From contig JBDTOT010000001.1 of assembly GCA_039933105.1 (NCBI GenBank), forward strand, positions 124,001 through 188,000: a stretch of 64,000 nucleotides of DNA. The letters are read 5' to 3'. Shown in pieces: positions 26,337 to 34,440 of the stretch. The notes under the pieces are model-generated. The model did not search any database. It was not told the DNA's origin and was given only the letters and a program-made list of their open reading frames with translations. A program made the translations under genes and the position numbers. Source of the stretch: FEN-1219 sp039933105. GTDB taxonomy: Bacteria > Pseudomonadota > Gammaproteobacteria > Steroidobacterales > Rariloculaceae. The first letter of the stretch is position 1; each line of letters starts with the position of its first letter.

Positions 26337-26426
26337 ATGGCTAAGAAACGTAAAGTGAAGCGCAAAGTGGCGAAGAAACGCGGCAAGAAGAAAGCTGCGA
26401 AAAAGACTGGCCGCAAAAAGCGCTAA
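26337..26426 (+). CDS. 29-residue Lys/Arg-rich small protein
   Basis: The frame from ATG 26337 to TAA encodes 29 residues, 14 Lys and 5 Arg, with only Ala, Gly, Val, Thr and Met besides. GGAGA lies 7 nt before the ATG. An AT-rich stretch with TATACT at 26298 precedes it and a strong intrinsic terminator follows at 26470, so it looks like a stand-alone transcription unit. The composition resembles tails of histone H1-like or basic nucleoid proteins; binding to DNA or RNA is a guess. No family is recognised. Confidence 0.65.
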   Translation: MAKKRKVKRKVAKKRGKKKAAKKTGRKKR

Positions 26427-26469
26427 CTGAAGTAGCGTTTGCGAGCCGACTCTAAGGCTCAGCAAGTGT

Positions 26470-26501
26470 AGTGCCCGCGTAACTGCGGGCACTCTCTTTT
26501 T
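26470..26501 (+). terminator. Rho-independent terminator
   Basis: AGTGCCCGC and GCGGGCACT form a perfect 9-bp stem around a GTAACT loop, followed by CTCTTTTT. It ends the small basic protein transcript and lies 15 nt before rpiA. Confidence 0.88.
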
Positions 26502-26516
26502 GGGAAGGACACTTTG

Positions 26517-27173
26517 ATGACGCAAGACGCAAACAAGAGACAAGCCGCTGCCGAGGCGCTGTCGTACATCAAAGATGGCATGTCGCTCGGCGTCGGCACT
26601 GGCAGCACGGTGGATGTTTTCATCGAATTACTCGCGCCGTTAGCCAAAAAGCTCGGGGCCGTCGTGTCGAGCTCGGAGCGCAGCACACGCAACCTTGCGG
26701 CAGTCGGCATTCAGACCGTGGAGCTGAATTCGGCCGGCGATCTCGACCTGTATATCGACGGCGCCGACGAAGCCACGAAGCACAGACATTTGATCAAAGG
26801 CGGCGGCGGCGCATTGACGCGCGAGAAGATCGTGGCCGCCGCCTCGCGCCGTTTTGTCTGCATCATCGACGAGATGAAGCTCGTCGCAACGCTCGGTAAG
26901 TTTCCGCTGCCGATCGAGGTGATTCCGATGGCGCAGTCGTACGTCGCACGGCAGATGGTCAAAGCCGGCGGTCAACCGATCTGGCGCCAGGATTTCGTGA
27001 CGGACAACGGCAACCACATCATCGACGTGCACAACCTGAAGATCGTGAACCCGATCGAGCTGGAAACCCGTTTCAACCAAATCCCCGGCGTCGTGAGCGT
27101 CGGCATCTTCGCGAACCGTCCGGCCGACATCCTCCTGATCGGCGGCGCCGCCGGCGTCAAAACCATTCAATAA
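26517..27173 (+). CDS. rpiA: Ribose-5-phosphate isomerase A
   Basis: A 218-residue RpiA that interconverts ribose-5-phosphate and ribulose-5-phosphate. The substrate loops GVGTGSTV, DGADEA and KGGGGALTREK, which holds the catalytic Glu, are intact. ATG at 26517 is preferred to a TTG just upstream; GGAAGGA precedes it. The intrinsic terminator at 26470 lies immediately upstream, so it probably needs its own promoter or read-through. The palindromic element at 27181 begins 7 nt after the stop. Confidence 0.96.
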   Translation: MTQDANKRQAAAEALSYIKDGMSLGVGTGSTVDVFIELLAPLAKKLGAVVSSSERSTRNLAAVGIQTVELNSAGDLDLYIDGADEATKHRHLIKGGGGALTREKIVAAASRRFVCIIDEMKLVATLGKFPLPIEVIPMAQSYVARQMVKAGGQPIWRQDFVTDNGNHIIDVHNLKIVNPIELETRFNQIPGVVSVGIFANRPADILLIGGAAGVKTIQ

Positions 27174-27180
27174 ACAAGAC

Positions 27181-27321
27181 TGGCACCGTATTTCGGTGAC
27201 AGCGACATTCGATGTTTGACGGGGCGCTCGCGCACAGGACGTGCGCGCGCGAGCCAACAGGGAGGTATTCACGGCGTTCCCGGCGGACATCGAATGGCGC
27301 TGTCGCCGAAATACGGTGCCA
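27181..27321. mobile_element. MITE-like palindromic element, 141 bp
   Basis: Terminal inverted repeats of 35 bp (27181-27215 and 27287-27321) match at 33 positions. The 71-bp centre has a second GC-rich inverted repeat (GCTCGCGCAC and GTGCGCGCGCGAGC) and no reading frame. The size and long arms are those of a small non-autonomous mobile element or a REP-type palindrome. ACTGG occurs at both edges (27179 and 27323), a possible but uncertain target duplication. It lies between rpiA and tRNA-Gln, which converge. Confidence 0.65.
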
Positions 27322-27334
27322 AACTGGAAAGAGG

Positions 27335-27408
27335 TGGCTGGGGGACTAGGATTCGAACCTAGGTTCTCGGAGTCAGAGTCCGATGTCCTACCGCTGGACG
27401 ATCCCCCA
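27335..27408 (-). tRNA. tRNA-Gln (anticodon CUG)
   Basis: The 74-nt cloverleaf begins TGGGGGA and ends TCCCCCA-G-CCA, with CCA encoded. The anticodon stem-loop is TCGGA-CTCTGAC-TCCGA, which gives CTG at positions 34-36, reading CAG codons. The T loop is GTTCGAATC. U1-A72 and the overall sequence are as in gammaproteobacterial tRNA-Gln. The palindromic element lies 13 nt after its 3' end. Confidence 0.95.
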
Positions 27409-27458
27409 AATCCTGGAACCGCGGACGGCCGCTCCCCGCCGCAACCGGCGGGAGCCGA

Positions 27459-27851
27459 CTAGCGCTTCGAGTACTGCGGGCGGCGACGCGCCTTGCGCAA
27501 ACCGACTTTCTTGCGCTCGACCTCGCGCGCATCGCGCGTCACGAAACCAGCCTTGCGCAACGCCTTCCGAAGCCCTTCGTCGTAGTCCATCAACGCGCGA
27601 GTGATGCCGTGGCGGATAGCGCCGGCCTGACCCGTGGTGCCGCCGCCGCTGACGGTGACATGCACATCGAACTTGCTTTCGGCTTCGGCCAGCGTCAAAG
27701 GCTGGCGCACGATCATGCGTGCCGTCTCGCGACCGAAGAATTGGTCGAGCGGGCGGCCATTCACGACGATATCGCCGTTACCGGGCCGCAAGAAAACGCG
27801 AGCGGCGGCGGATTTGCGACGGCCCGTGCCGTAGTTAGTTTCGATCGCCAT
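27459..27851 (-). CDS. rpsI: 30S ribosomal protein S9
   Basis: S9, 130 residues as in E. coli. The start MAIETNYGTGRRKSAAARVF, the middle GGGTTGQAGAIRHGI and the C-terminal RRPQYSKR tail that reaches the ribosomal P site are standard. It follows rplM by 4 nt, the universal rplM-rpsI operon. Confidence 0.98.
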   Translation of the reverse strand: MAIETNYGTGRRKSAAARVFLRPGNGDIVVNGRPLDQFFGRETARMIVRQPLTLAEAESKFDVHVTVSGGGTTGQAGAIRHGITRALMDYDEGLRKALRKAGFVTRDAREVERKKVGLRKARRRPQYSKR

Positions 27852-27855
27852 CGGC

Positions 27856-28284
27856 TTAGAGCTCCAGGGGTTTCGGCTGCTGGGCGGCATGCGGATGTTC
27901 CGCGCCGCGTACAACCTTGAGTTTCTTGAACATTTGCCGGCCGAGCGGGTTCTTCGGCAGCATGCCCTTCACGGCGATCTCGATGGCGCGTTCAGGGTGG
28001 GTGGCAAGCATTTTCTCGAGCGGCTCGGACTTCATGTTGCCGATCGTGCCCGTGTGCCGGTAGTAGATCTTGTCCTTCAGCTTGCGGCCGGTGACGCGGA
28101 TCTTCTCGGCGTTGATCACGACGATGAAGTCGCCGGTATCCACGTGCGGGGTATAGATCGGCTTGTGCTTGCCGCGCAGCCGGTGGGCCAAGGCCGTGGC
28201 CAAACGGCCCAGCGTCTTGCCTTCGGCGTTCACGAGGAACCAGTCACGCCGGACAGATTCCGGCTTGGCGGAGAATGTTTTCAT
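27856..28284 (-). CDS. rplM: 50S ribosomal protein L13
   Basis: L13, 142 residues. Recognised by MKTFSAKPE, the WFLVNAEGKTLGRLAT segment, the RGKHKPIYTPHVDTGDFIVVINAEKI core (given in part) and GMLPKNPLGRQM. ATG at 28284. L13 binds 23S rRNA early in assembly and can repress its own operon in E. coli; no leader site was identified here. Confidence 0.98.
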   Translation of the reverse strand: MKTFSAKPESVRRDWFLVNAEGKTLGRLATALAHRLRGKHKPIYTPHVDTGDFIVVINAEKIRVTGRKLKDKIYYRHTGTIGNMKSEPLEKMLATHPERAIEIAVKGMLPKNPLGRQMFKKLKVVRGAEHPHAAQQPKPLEL

Positions 28285-28391
28285 GCTATCGAGCCTAGAT
28301 AAAGCCGGGGCGGCCGGCCAAAGAGGCGGAATATTACTGAGGGGCGGCAGCCCACGCAAGCCGAGAGACCGGCGGCAGCAACCTTCTTATA

Positions 28392-29072
28392 ATGCCCGCT
28401 ATGCCCACCCCCCCGCCTCGCGTGCCCTTCGGCGCCGCGCCCTCACTGACCTGGGCTGACCGGCTGATCGGCGCGCTCGACCAGGGGCTGCGTGCGTTCG
28501 CGGCCCCGGCAGCGGCGACCCGCCCCTCGCCGGCCGCGGGCCTCTTGGACTCCGAACTGACTGCGGAAGAACGGCGCGAGAGCGCGGCGCTGATGCGGGT
28601 AAACCACGCCGGCGAGATTGCCGCGCAGGCGCTCTACACGGGCCAGGCGCTGCTGGCGCGCAATGAAAGCACGCGAAACCTGCTCGAAACCGCCGCCCGG
28701 GAGGAGCGCGACCATCTCGCGTGGTGCGCCGAACGGATCACGGAACTCGGCGGCCGACCGAGTGCTCTCGACCCGCTCTGGTACGCGGGCAGCTTCGTGA
28801 TCGGCATGCTCGCCGCCACTCGCAGCGACTCCACGAGCCTCGGATTCGTGCGCGAAACCGAGCGGCAGGTCGAAGCACATCTGCGCGATCATCTGGAGCG
28901 ATTACCCGCGCGAGATCGGAAGAGCTCGGCGATTCTTCAGCAGATGGCTGCGGACGAAGCACACCATGGAACGACGGCTTCGCTCGCGGGCGGCGCCGAC
29001 CTCCCGGAGCCGATTCGCCGGTGCATGAGCTTCGGTGGCGAAGTGTTACGGCGAGTCGCATTGCGCGTGTGA
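28392..29072 (+). CDS. coq7: Demethoxyubiquinone hydroxylase (Coq7)
   Basis: A 226-residue ferritin-like di-iron hydroxylase that acts late in ubiquinone synthesis (C6). Iron ligands lie in RVNHAGEIAAQALYTG, EERDHLAWC and ADEAHH. It replaces the flavoprotein UbiF. Two ATGs (28392 and 28401) are possible; a TATAAT at 28388-28393 overlaps the first, which would make a transcript start near the second. The stop overlaps CRP site 1 of the next gene. Confidence 0.93.
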   Translation: MPAMPTPPPRVPFGAAPSLTWADRLIGALDQGLRAFAAPAAATRPSPAAGLLDSELTAEERRESAALMRVNHAGEIAAQALYTGQALLARNESTRNLLETAAREERDHLAWCAERITELGGRPSALDPLWYAGSFVIGMLAATRSDSTSLGFVRETERQVEAHLRDHLERLPARDRKSSAILQQMAADEAHHGTTASLAGGADLPEPIRRCMSFGGEVLRRVALRV

Positions 29073-29083
29073 CCGTTGTCACA
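29068..29083 (+). promoter_or_regulatory. CRP operator, site 1
   Basis: TGTGA-N6-TCACA, an exact match to the CRP consensus, with the centre at 29075.5 and overlapping the coq7 stop. It lies 40 bp before site 2 and about 101 bp before the inferred crp start of transcription. Confidence 0.72.
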
Positions 29084-29107
29084 CATCCGAAGAGTTCTCG
29101 CTTTCCT

Positions 29108-29123
29108 TGTGACTGTTGTCACA
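29108..29123 (+). promoter_or_regulatory. CRP operator, site 2
   Basis: A second exact TGTGA-N6-TCACA with centre at 29115.5. If transcription starts near 29177 the centre is at -61.5, the usual class I activation distance. Confidence 0.75.
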
Positions 29124-29141
29124 CAACCGGCCACTTCTCCC

Positions 29142-29170
29142 TTGCCTGTTCGAGGGGAATTGATTAAATA
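29142..29170 (+). promoter_or_regulatory. Candidate crp promoter
   Basis: TTGCCT (29142-29147) and TAAATA (29165-29170) are separated by 17 nt and stand between CRP site 2 and the crp ATG. The -10 is weak, as expected for an activator-dependent promoter. Start of transcription near 29177 is inferred, not observed. Confidence 0.45.
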
Positions 29171-29201
29171 CAGCGTTAAGTCAAACCGGAGTTCCGTTGT
29201 T

Positions 29202-29888
29202 ATGGAAGAAGCCCTACGGCCACTGAGCGATGTCCCGGCAATTAATCGTTTCCTGAGCTATTGCCGGGTCCGAACGATCCCCGGCAAGACGGTCATGATT
29301 CATGCCGGCGACCTTCCCGATGTTCTCTATTACATCGTCGACGGCTCCGTCGAAGTGATGATCGAGGACGAAGACGGCAACGAGATGGTTCTGGCCTATT
29401 TGAACAAGGGCCAGTTCTTCGGCGAGATGGGACTGTTCTACGAACAGCCAACGCGCAGCGCTTGGGTGCGCACGCGGTCGGAGAGCGAGATCGCGGAAAT
29501 GACGTATCCGCGCTTCCGGCAGATCGCGGCCGAGAGCCCGGGCCTCGTGTTCGAGCTCGCCACCCAGCTTGCCACGCGCCTCGATCGCACGAACAGAAAG
29601 CTCGGCGACCTGGCATTCGTCGATGTCACGGGCCGGGTCGCACACGCGATCATGGATCTGTGCCGCGAGCCTGATGCCATGACGCACCCCGAAGGCATGC
29701 AGATCAAAGTGTCGCGGCAGGAGCTGTCGCGGCTCGTCGGCTGCTCACGCGAGATGGCCGGCCGCGTGCTGAAGGTGCTCGAAGATCAAGGTCTGGTCCG
29801 CGCCAGCGGCAAGACCATCGTCGTGTTCAACGCTCGCCGCGAGCTACCGAAGATGCGTGCGGCCGAAGGGACGCTGCGGCGCGCCTGA
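29202..29888 (+). CDS. crp: CRP/Vfr-type cyclic-nucleotide regulator
   Basis: A 228-residue regulator closely like E. coli CRP and Pseudomonas Vfr. The cyclic-nucleotide pocket has FGEMGLFYEQPTRSAWVR (Arg and Ser contacts of cAMP kept), the hinge LAFVDVTGRVAHAI follows, and the recognition helix region is VGCSREMAGRVLK. The ATG at 29202 gives a normal start; the open frame runs further upstream over the CRP sites. Its own two operators suggest autoregulation. Xanthomonas Clp, which binds cyclic di-GMP, is a possible alternative identity. Confidence 0.93.
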   Translation: MEEALRPLSDVPAINRFLSYCRVRTIPGKTVMIHAGDLPDVLYYIVDGSVEVMIEDEDGNEMVLAYLNKGQFFGEMGLFYEQPTRSAWVRTRSESEIAEMTYPRFRQIAAESPGLVFELATQLATRLDRTNRKLGDLAFVDVTGRVAHAIMDLCREPDAMTHPEGMQIKVSRQELSRLVGCSREMAGRVLKVLEDQGLVRASGKTIVVFNARRELPKMRAAEGTLRRA

Positions 29889-29901
29889 CTCTCTTTAGAC
29901 C

Positions 29902-29930
29902 GCAGCGCGGGCTACTTCAGCCCGCGCTGC
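29902..29930. terminator. Bidirectional hairpin between crp and djlA
   Basis: A perfect 12-bp stem (GCAGCGCGGGCT and AGCCCGCGCTGC) with a 5-nt loop lies between the convergent crp and djlA stops, partly inside the djlA 3' end. On the plus strand it is followed only by ACTTTG, so it is a weak intrinsic terminator at best. Confidence 0.5.
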
Positions 29931-30682
29931 ACTTTGATCGTCTCGTAGGCGGCGCGCACCTCGTGCGTCTTCTGTTCCGCCACACTCTTCATCGACTCCG
30001 GTAACCCGCGAGCCACCAACTTGTCGGGATGATGCTGACTCATGAGCCGGCGATAGGCAGTCTTGACCTCGTCGTCGCTGGCGGTCGCACCCACTCCGAG
30101 CACGCGATACGCCCCCGTGAGCGCTTCAGCCGAGGTAGGCCCTTCGGTCTGCCGGCCGAACCCGCGCACGAGCGCTTCGATCTGCGCCAATTCGGTACGA
30201 CTCACGCCGAGCGCCTTCGCCACACGCTCGAGCAACTCGCGTTTGCCCACGTCGATGGCACCTGCGCCAACCGCGGCCTGTAGTTGCAGCTGCATGAACG
30301 CACGCGCCAGATCGCTGCGATCGCCCATCTGGACTGCGAGCGCTTCGACCCGGTCGCTCAGCGGATAATTCGCGCTCTTGCCGCGCGTGAAGCAGTCGAT
30401 TGCCGCGTCCATGAGCTCAGGCGTCAGCCTCATGCCTTGCATGATCTGCCGCGCAACGCGTATCTCGTTTTCCGACACGCGGCCGTCGACTTTCGCGACG
30501 CGCCCCATGATTTCGAACGCGACCTCGAAGAACAGCTGGCTGATGGAGTGCACGGACGGGCCGCGCTTCCGCGCTTCCGCATGCATGTCCGCCTGGTGGC
30601 CGAGAAACACCCCGGCCGCCACGCCCCATGGCCCCGCCAGCGCACCTATCAGTCCGCCGATCGCCTTACCGAACCACTGCAT
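29912..30682 (-). CDS. djlA: DjlA-like TerB/J-domain co-chaperone
   Basis: A 256-residue inner-membrane co-chaperone. A glycine-rich transmembrane segment at residues 5-28 is followed by a TerB-like helical domain (MGRVAKVDGRVSENEI) and a C-terminal J domain with YRVLGVGATASDDEVKTAYR and the HPD triplet near 228-230 that stimulates DnaK. The order matches DjlA of E. coli. It is divergent from purC. Confidence 0.9.
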   Translation of the reverse strand: MQWFGKAIGGLIGALAGPWGVAAGVFLGHQADMHAEARKRGPSVHSISQLFFEVAFEIMGRVAKVDGRVSENEIRVARQIMQGMRLTPELMDAAIDCFTRGKSANYPLSDRVEALAVQMGDRSDLARAFMQLQLQAAVGAGAIDVGKRELLERVAKALGVSRTELAQIEALVRGFGRQTEGPTSAEALTGAYRVLGVGATASDDEVKTAYRRLMSQHHPDKLVARGLPESMKSVAEQKTHEVRAAYETIKVQRGLK

Positions 30683-30787
30683 CGAGCTCCGCCGTGCTTG
30701 CCACTCATACCCGTGAACCGCCGCGGCGGTTGCCGAAGGGCGCCTCGTCGCTTCATTATCGTGCCTTTAGACGGCAGCGCAAACGAA

Positions 30788-31693
30788 ATGGCAGCGGCAA
30801 TGGAAGCCTTGTTCGAGTCGAACTTGAAAAGCCTCGCACTCATCGCGCGAGGTAAAGTCCGCGACATCTACCGCGTCGACGCCAAGCGGCTGCTGATTCT
30901 CGCGACGGATCGGATGTCGGCCTTCGACGTCGTGCTACCCGATCCGATCCCCGGCAAAGGCGCCGTCTTGACCGCGATCTCGAACTTTTGGTTCGCGAAG
31001 CTCGCGGGAGTGCTCCCGAATCACCTGACCGGCACGGACCCAGCCAGCGTGCTGACGGATCCCCGCGATCACGCCGAAGTCGAAGGCCGTGCCGTTGTGG
31101 TGCACGACCTGAAGGCGCTGCCGATCGAAGCCGTGGTCCGCGGCTATTTGATTGGTTCCGGCTGGAAGGACTACTGCAAGACGAGCAGCGTCTCGGGCGT
31201 AGCTCTGCCGCCCGGTCTCGAGCTCGCCGAGCAACTGCGCGAGCCGATCTTCACGCCGAGCACGAAAGCCGCGCATGGCCAGCACGATGAAAACATCTCA
31301 ATGGCGGAGGCGCGCAACCTTCTCGGCGCGGAGCTTGCGCGCGAGGTCAGCGAGAAATCTTTGCAGCTGTACGCGCGCGCCACTGAATACGCGCGCGAGC
31401 GCGGCATCATCATCGCCGACACGAAGTTCGAGTTCGGGCTGGATGACAACGGCGAACTGCGTGTGATGGACGAAGTACTGACGCCAGACTCCTCGCGCTT
31501 CTGGCCGGCCGACAGCTACAAGCCCGGCTCCTCCCCGCCGAGCTTCGACAAGCAGTACGTGCGCGACTACCTGGAAACACTCGACTGGAACAAGACGGCG
31601 CCCGGGCCGCGCCTGCCCGCCGTCGTGATCGAACGCACGCGCGCCAAGTACGTCGAAGCGCTGCAACGACTAGCCGGAAACGCACCCCCGTGA
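30788..31693 (+). CDS. purC: SAICAR synthetase
   Basis: PurC joins CAIR with aspartate, using ATP, in purine synthesis. At 301 residues it is the longer form, as in yeast Ade1, rather than the 237-residue E. coli form. Motifs: LIARGKVRDIY near the N-terminus, DRMSAFD, EAVVRGYLIGSGWKDY, and FEFGLDDNGEL with DEVLTPDSSRFWP. Two ATGs five codons apart are possible; the first is used. purE and purK lie 3 kb downstream. Confidence 0.95.
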   Translation: MAAAMEALFESNLKSLALIARGKVRDIYRVDAKRLLILATDRMSAFDVVLPDPIPGKGAVLTAISNFWFAKLAGVLPNHLTGTDPASVLTDPRDHAEVEGRAVVVHDLKALPIEAVVRGYLIGSGWKDYCKTSSVSGVALPPGLELAEQLREPIFTPSTKAAHGQHDENISMAEARNLLGAELAREVSEKSLQLYARATEYARERGIIIADTKFEFGLDDNGELRVMDEVLTPDSSRFWPADSYKPGSSPPSFDKQYVRDYLETLDWNKTAPGPRLPAVVIERTRAKYVEALQRLAGNAPP

Positions 31694-31733
31694 ACCTCCT
31701 GGGGCCGACACGCGTGAGGCGCGTCGACACACC

Positions 31734-33077
31734 ATGGAGTTCTTGATCCGCTATTTCGAACGCCGCCTGTGGCCCGCGCGCGCCTCGGGCGAAGCGCGCG
31801 TGCCACGATGGTTGGCCGTCGCACGCTACGCGTTCGCTTTGCTGCGCGATTACCTGCAGGGCGACCTCTCGCTACGCGCGATGAGCCTTGTCTACACGAC
31901 GATGCTTGCGATCGCGCCTCTGCTCGCATTCGCGTTCGCGGTGCTCAAAGGTCTCGGGTTTCATCGGGACCTCGCGCCGCTGCTACGGAATTTTCTGTCG
32001 CCACTCGGGCCGAGCGGCGTGGAGATCACCGGGCGAATCGTGAGTGTGGTCGATAACGTCAGCGGCTCCGCTCTCGCGAGCATCAGCATCATCGTCCTTA
32101 TCCTCTCGGCGCTCTCGCTTGCTCAAAAAGTGGAGGACAGCTTCAACTTCGTGTGGCGCGTGGATCAGCCAGACAGCTTCACGCGTCACTTCATCGCGTA
32201 CCTCAGCGTAATCTTTGCGGCGCCGCTCATGAGCGTCGCAATAGGCCTGCTCGCCACCCTCTCCAGCGCCGCGGCCACCGGGTGGATCCGATCAGTGGAG
32301 CCGCTCGGTATGTGGATCGCGAACCTGAACTCGCTGACACCCTATGCCATGGTCATCGCCGGCTTCACCTTCCTGTATGTGTTCGTGCCGAACACACGCG
32401 TGCGCCTGAAGCCCGCGCTGATCGGCGCCGTTTTTGGCGGGGCGCTGTGGGCCGGAAGCGGCAGCCTGTTCACCTCGTTCATCGTGTCCGTGAGTCGCAC
32501 GGAGGCCATCTACTCGGGCTTCGCGGTCGTGATCCTCGCAATGGTGTGGCTGCATCTCTCCTGGGTCGTGCTGCTGCTCGGCGCGCAGCTCGCGTTTTAT
32601 GCGCAGAATCCGGACTATCTGCGCCTCGGCCAACGCGCAGAAAGGGTCGCGAACGCCCTGCGTGAGCGTTTGGCGCTGTCGGTCATGCTGCTCGTGGGCC
32701 GCGACTGCGCCGTGCCGGGCAGCGACCGTGGTATCGAGAGCCTCGCGGCGCGGCTTCGTCTGCCGCGCCATCTGCTCACACCCGTAGTCGCATCGTTGAT
32801 CGAGGCCGGACTGCTCAAGCGCACGCGCGGACAGCGACTTGGCCTCACGAAGGAGCCGCCACACATCGAGATCCGCGCGATCCTCGACGCTGTGCGCCGC
32901 ACGCATCACGCCTCGCTCGACACGCCTGACGATTGGAATCCGGCCATCGGCGCACTAGCGGACGACGTCGAGCGGGCGATCCACGCTGCGGTCGGTGAGC
33001 GGTCTCTCGCCGATCTCGTCGTTGCGGATCGGCGGAGCGAAACCGAGAGCGGACCGGAAGGAATACCGAGAACCTAA
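31734..33077 (+). CDS. yihY: YihY-family inner membrane protein
   Basis: A 447-residue protein with six hydrophobic segments of the YihY/BrkB family, once mis-named RNase BN. Family segments: GDLSLRAMSLVYTTMLAIAPLLAF, the DSFNFVWRV loop and LGAQLAFYAQNP. The C-terminal 130 residues form a cytoplasmic winged-helix-like domain (LRLPRHLLTPVVASLIEAGLLKR). Function unknown. It begins 40 nt after purC and its stop overlaps that of convergent pmbA by 4 nt. Confidence 0.88.
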   Translation: MEFLIRYFERRLWPARASGEARVPRWLAVARYAFALLRDYLQGDLSLRAMSLVYTTMLAIAPLLAFAFAVLKGLGFHRDLAPLLRNFLSPLGPSGVEITGRIVSVVDNVSGSALASISIIVLILSALSLAQKVEDSFNFVWRVDQPDSFTRHFIAYLSVIFAAPLMSVAIGLLATLSSAAATGWIRSVEPLGMWIANLNSLTPYAMVIAGFTFLYVFVPNTRVRLKPALIGAVFGGALWAGSGSLFTSFIVSVSRTEAIYSGFAVVILAMVWLHLSWVVLLLGAQLAFYAQNPDYLRLGQRAERVANALRERLALSVMLLVGRDCAVPGSDRGIESLAARLRLPRHLLTPVVASLIEAGLLKRTRGQRLGLTKEPPHIEIRAILDAVRRTHHASLDTPDDWNPAIGALADDVERAIHAAVGERSLADLVVADRRSETESGPEGIPRT

Positions 33078-34417
33078 CCGCCGCCGGCCAACGTGAGCCC
33101 ATCGACGAGCACTGAGCCGCACCGGATCGTGCCGCGAGTGTCGATATCGGACCCCACGGCCTGGATTTGCTTGAACAAGTCGGCGAGATTGCCGGCAATC
33201 GTGACCTCGTTGACGGGATGGACGATCGCGCCACGCTCAACCCAGAACCCCGCTGCGCCGCGCGAGTAGTCGCCGGTCACGGTGTTCACTCCCTGACCGA
33301 GCAGCTCGCCAACGACGAACGCCTGATCGGAGGCGGCAATTAGCTCCGCAAGCGAACCCGCCGTCGGCTTCACGAGCAGATTGTGCACACCGCCCGCATT
33401 CGCGGTCGTCTGCAACCCGAGCCTGCGAGCCGAGTAGCTCGACAGCACGTAGCCTTGCAGCACACCACCGGCCACGAGCCGGCGCTGTCGAGTAGTCACG
33501 CCCTCACCGTCGAACGGCGCGCTCCCAAGCCCCCGCAGAATCCACGGATCCTCGTCGATGTCGATGAACTTCGGCAACACCTGTTGACCAACGGCGTCGA
33601 GCAAAAACGACGCGCGCCGATACTGCGCCGTGCCGCGAATCGCGGCGACCAAGTGCCCGAACAAGCCCTTCGCGAGCTCCGCCGGATAGAGCACCGGCAC
33701 CTTACGAGTCGACAACGACCGCGCGTCGAGTCGCTGCACTGCGCGTCGCGCCGCTTGCTCTCCGACATGCTCCGGAGCTTCGAGATCCTCCGTGCGGCGG
33801 CTCACGGTGTACCAGTAGTCGCGCTCCAGGGAACTCTCGGACTTTGCGACGACGCTGCAGCTCGTGGAATACGAGCTCGTCGGATAACCGCCGACGAACC
33901 CGTGCGAGTTCGCATATACGCGGTGGCCAACGCCGCCCGACACCGACGCGCCTTCCGAATTCGCGATCCGCGCGTCGAAGCCGCGCGCCGCGTTCTCCGC
34001 GCGCAACGCGATCGCGGTTGCTTGCTCCACATCGAGGTCCGATGGGAAGTACAAATCGAGATCGCGCGGCGCTTGCGCCATCAGCGCCGCATCCGCGAGG
34101 CCCGCGTATTCGTCGGCCGCCGTGAAGCTACCGATGCTGAGGGCTTTGCGAACGGTGTCCTCGACCCCGCTCGCCGAAAAATCCGTGGTGCTCGCGCTGC
34201 CCTTGCGCGTGCCGCTATACACGGTCACGGCGAGCCCGCGGTCGCGTTGGCGTTCGACCGCTTCCACCTCGCCCATGCGCACGGTGACGGACAAACCCTC
34301 TTCGTAGCTGACCCCGGCTTCTGCCTGATCGGCACCGTGACGACGCGCGATCTCCACCGCCTGTGCGGCGACCGCTCCGAGTGTTTTCGCAACCGCGTTT
34401 GAGTCCATGCGGGTCAT
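33074..34417 (-). CDS. pmbA: PmbA/TldE metalloprotease subunit
   Basis: A 447-residue partner of TldD. The TldD-TldE complex degrades and matures peptides such as microcin B17 precursors. It has the PmbA segments PVLYPAELAKGLFGHLV and WILRGLGSAPFDGEG, then GVNTVTGDYSRGAAGFWVE, and no HEXXXH motif, as expected of this subunit. Start is ATG 34417 or 34408. tldD lies 4 kb further on, in a separate unit. Confidence 0.93.
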   Translation of the reverse strand: MTRMDSNAVAKTLGAVAAQAVEIARRHGADQAEAGVSYEEGLSVTVRMGEVEAVERQRDRGLAVTVYSGTRKGSASTTDFSASGVEDTVRKALSIGSFTAADEYAGLADAALMAQAPRDLDLYFPSDLDVEQATAIALRAENAARGFDARIANSEGASVSGGVGHRVYANSHGFVGGYPTSSYSTSCSVVAKSESSLERDYWYTVSRRTEDLEAPEHVGEQAARRAVQRLDARSLSTRKVPVLYPAELAKGLFGHLVAAIRGTAQYRRASFLLDAVGQQVLPKFIDIDEDPWILRGLGSAPFDGEGVTTRQRRLVAGGVLQGYVLSSYSARRLGLQTTANAGGVHNLLVKPTAGSLAELIAASDQAFVVGELLGQGVNTVTGDYSRGAAGFWVERGAIVHPVNEVTIAGNLADLFKQIQAVGSDIDTRGTIRCGSVLVDGLTLAGGG

Positions 34418-34440
34418 TCTAACTGCTGTACAATGCCCCG

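Noticed and set aside
28388..28393. TATAAT as a promoter for coq7
   Set aside because: It overlaps the first coq7 ATG and has no -35; it could equally be chance, so it is noted only under the gene.
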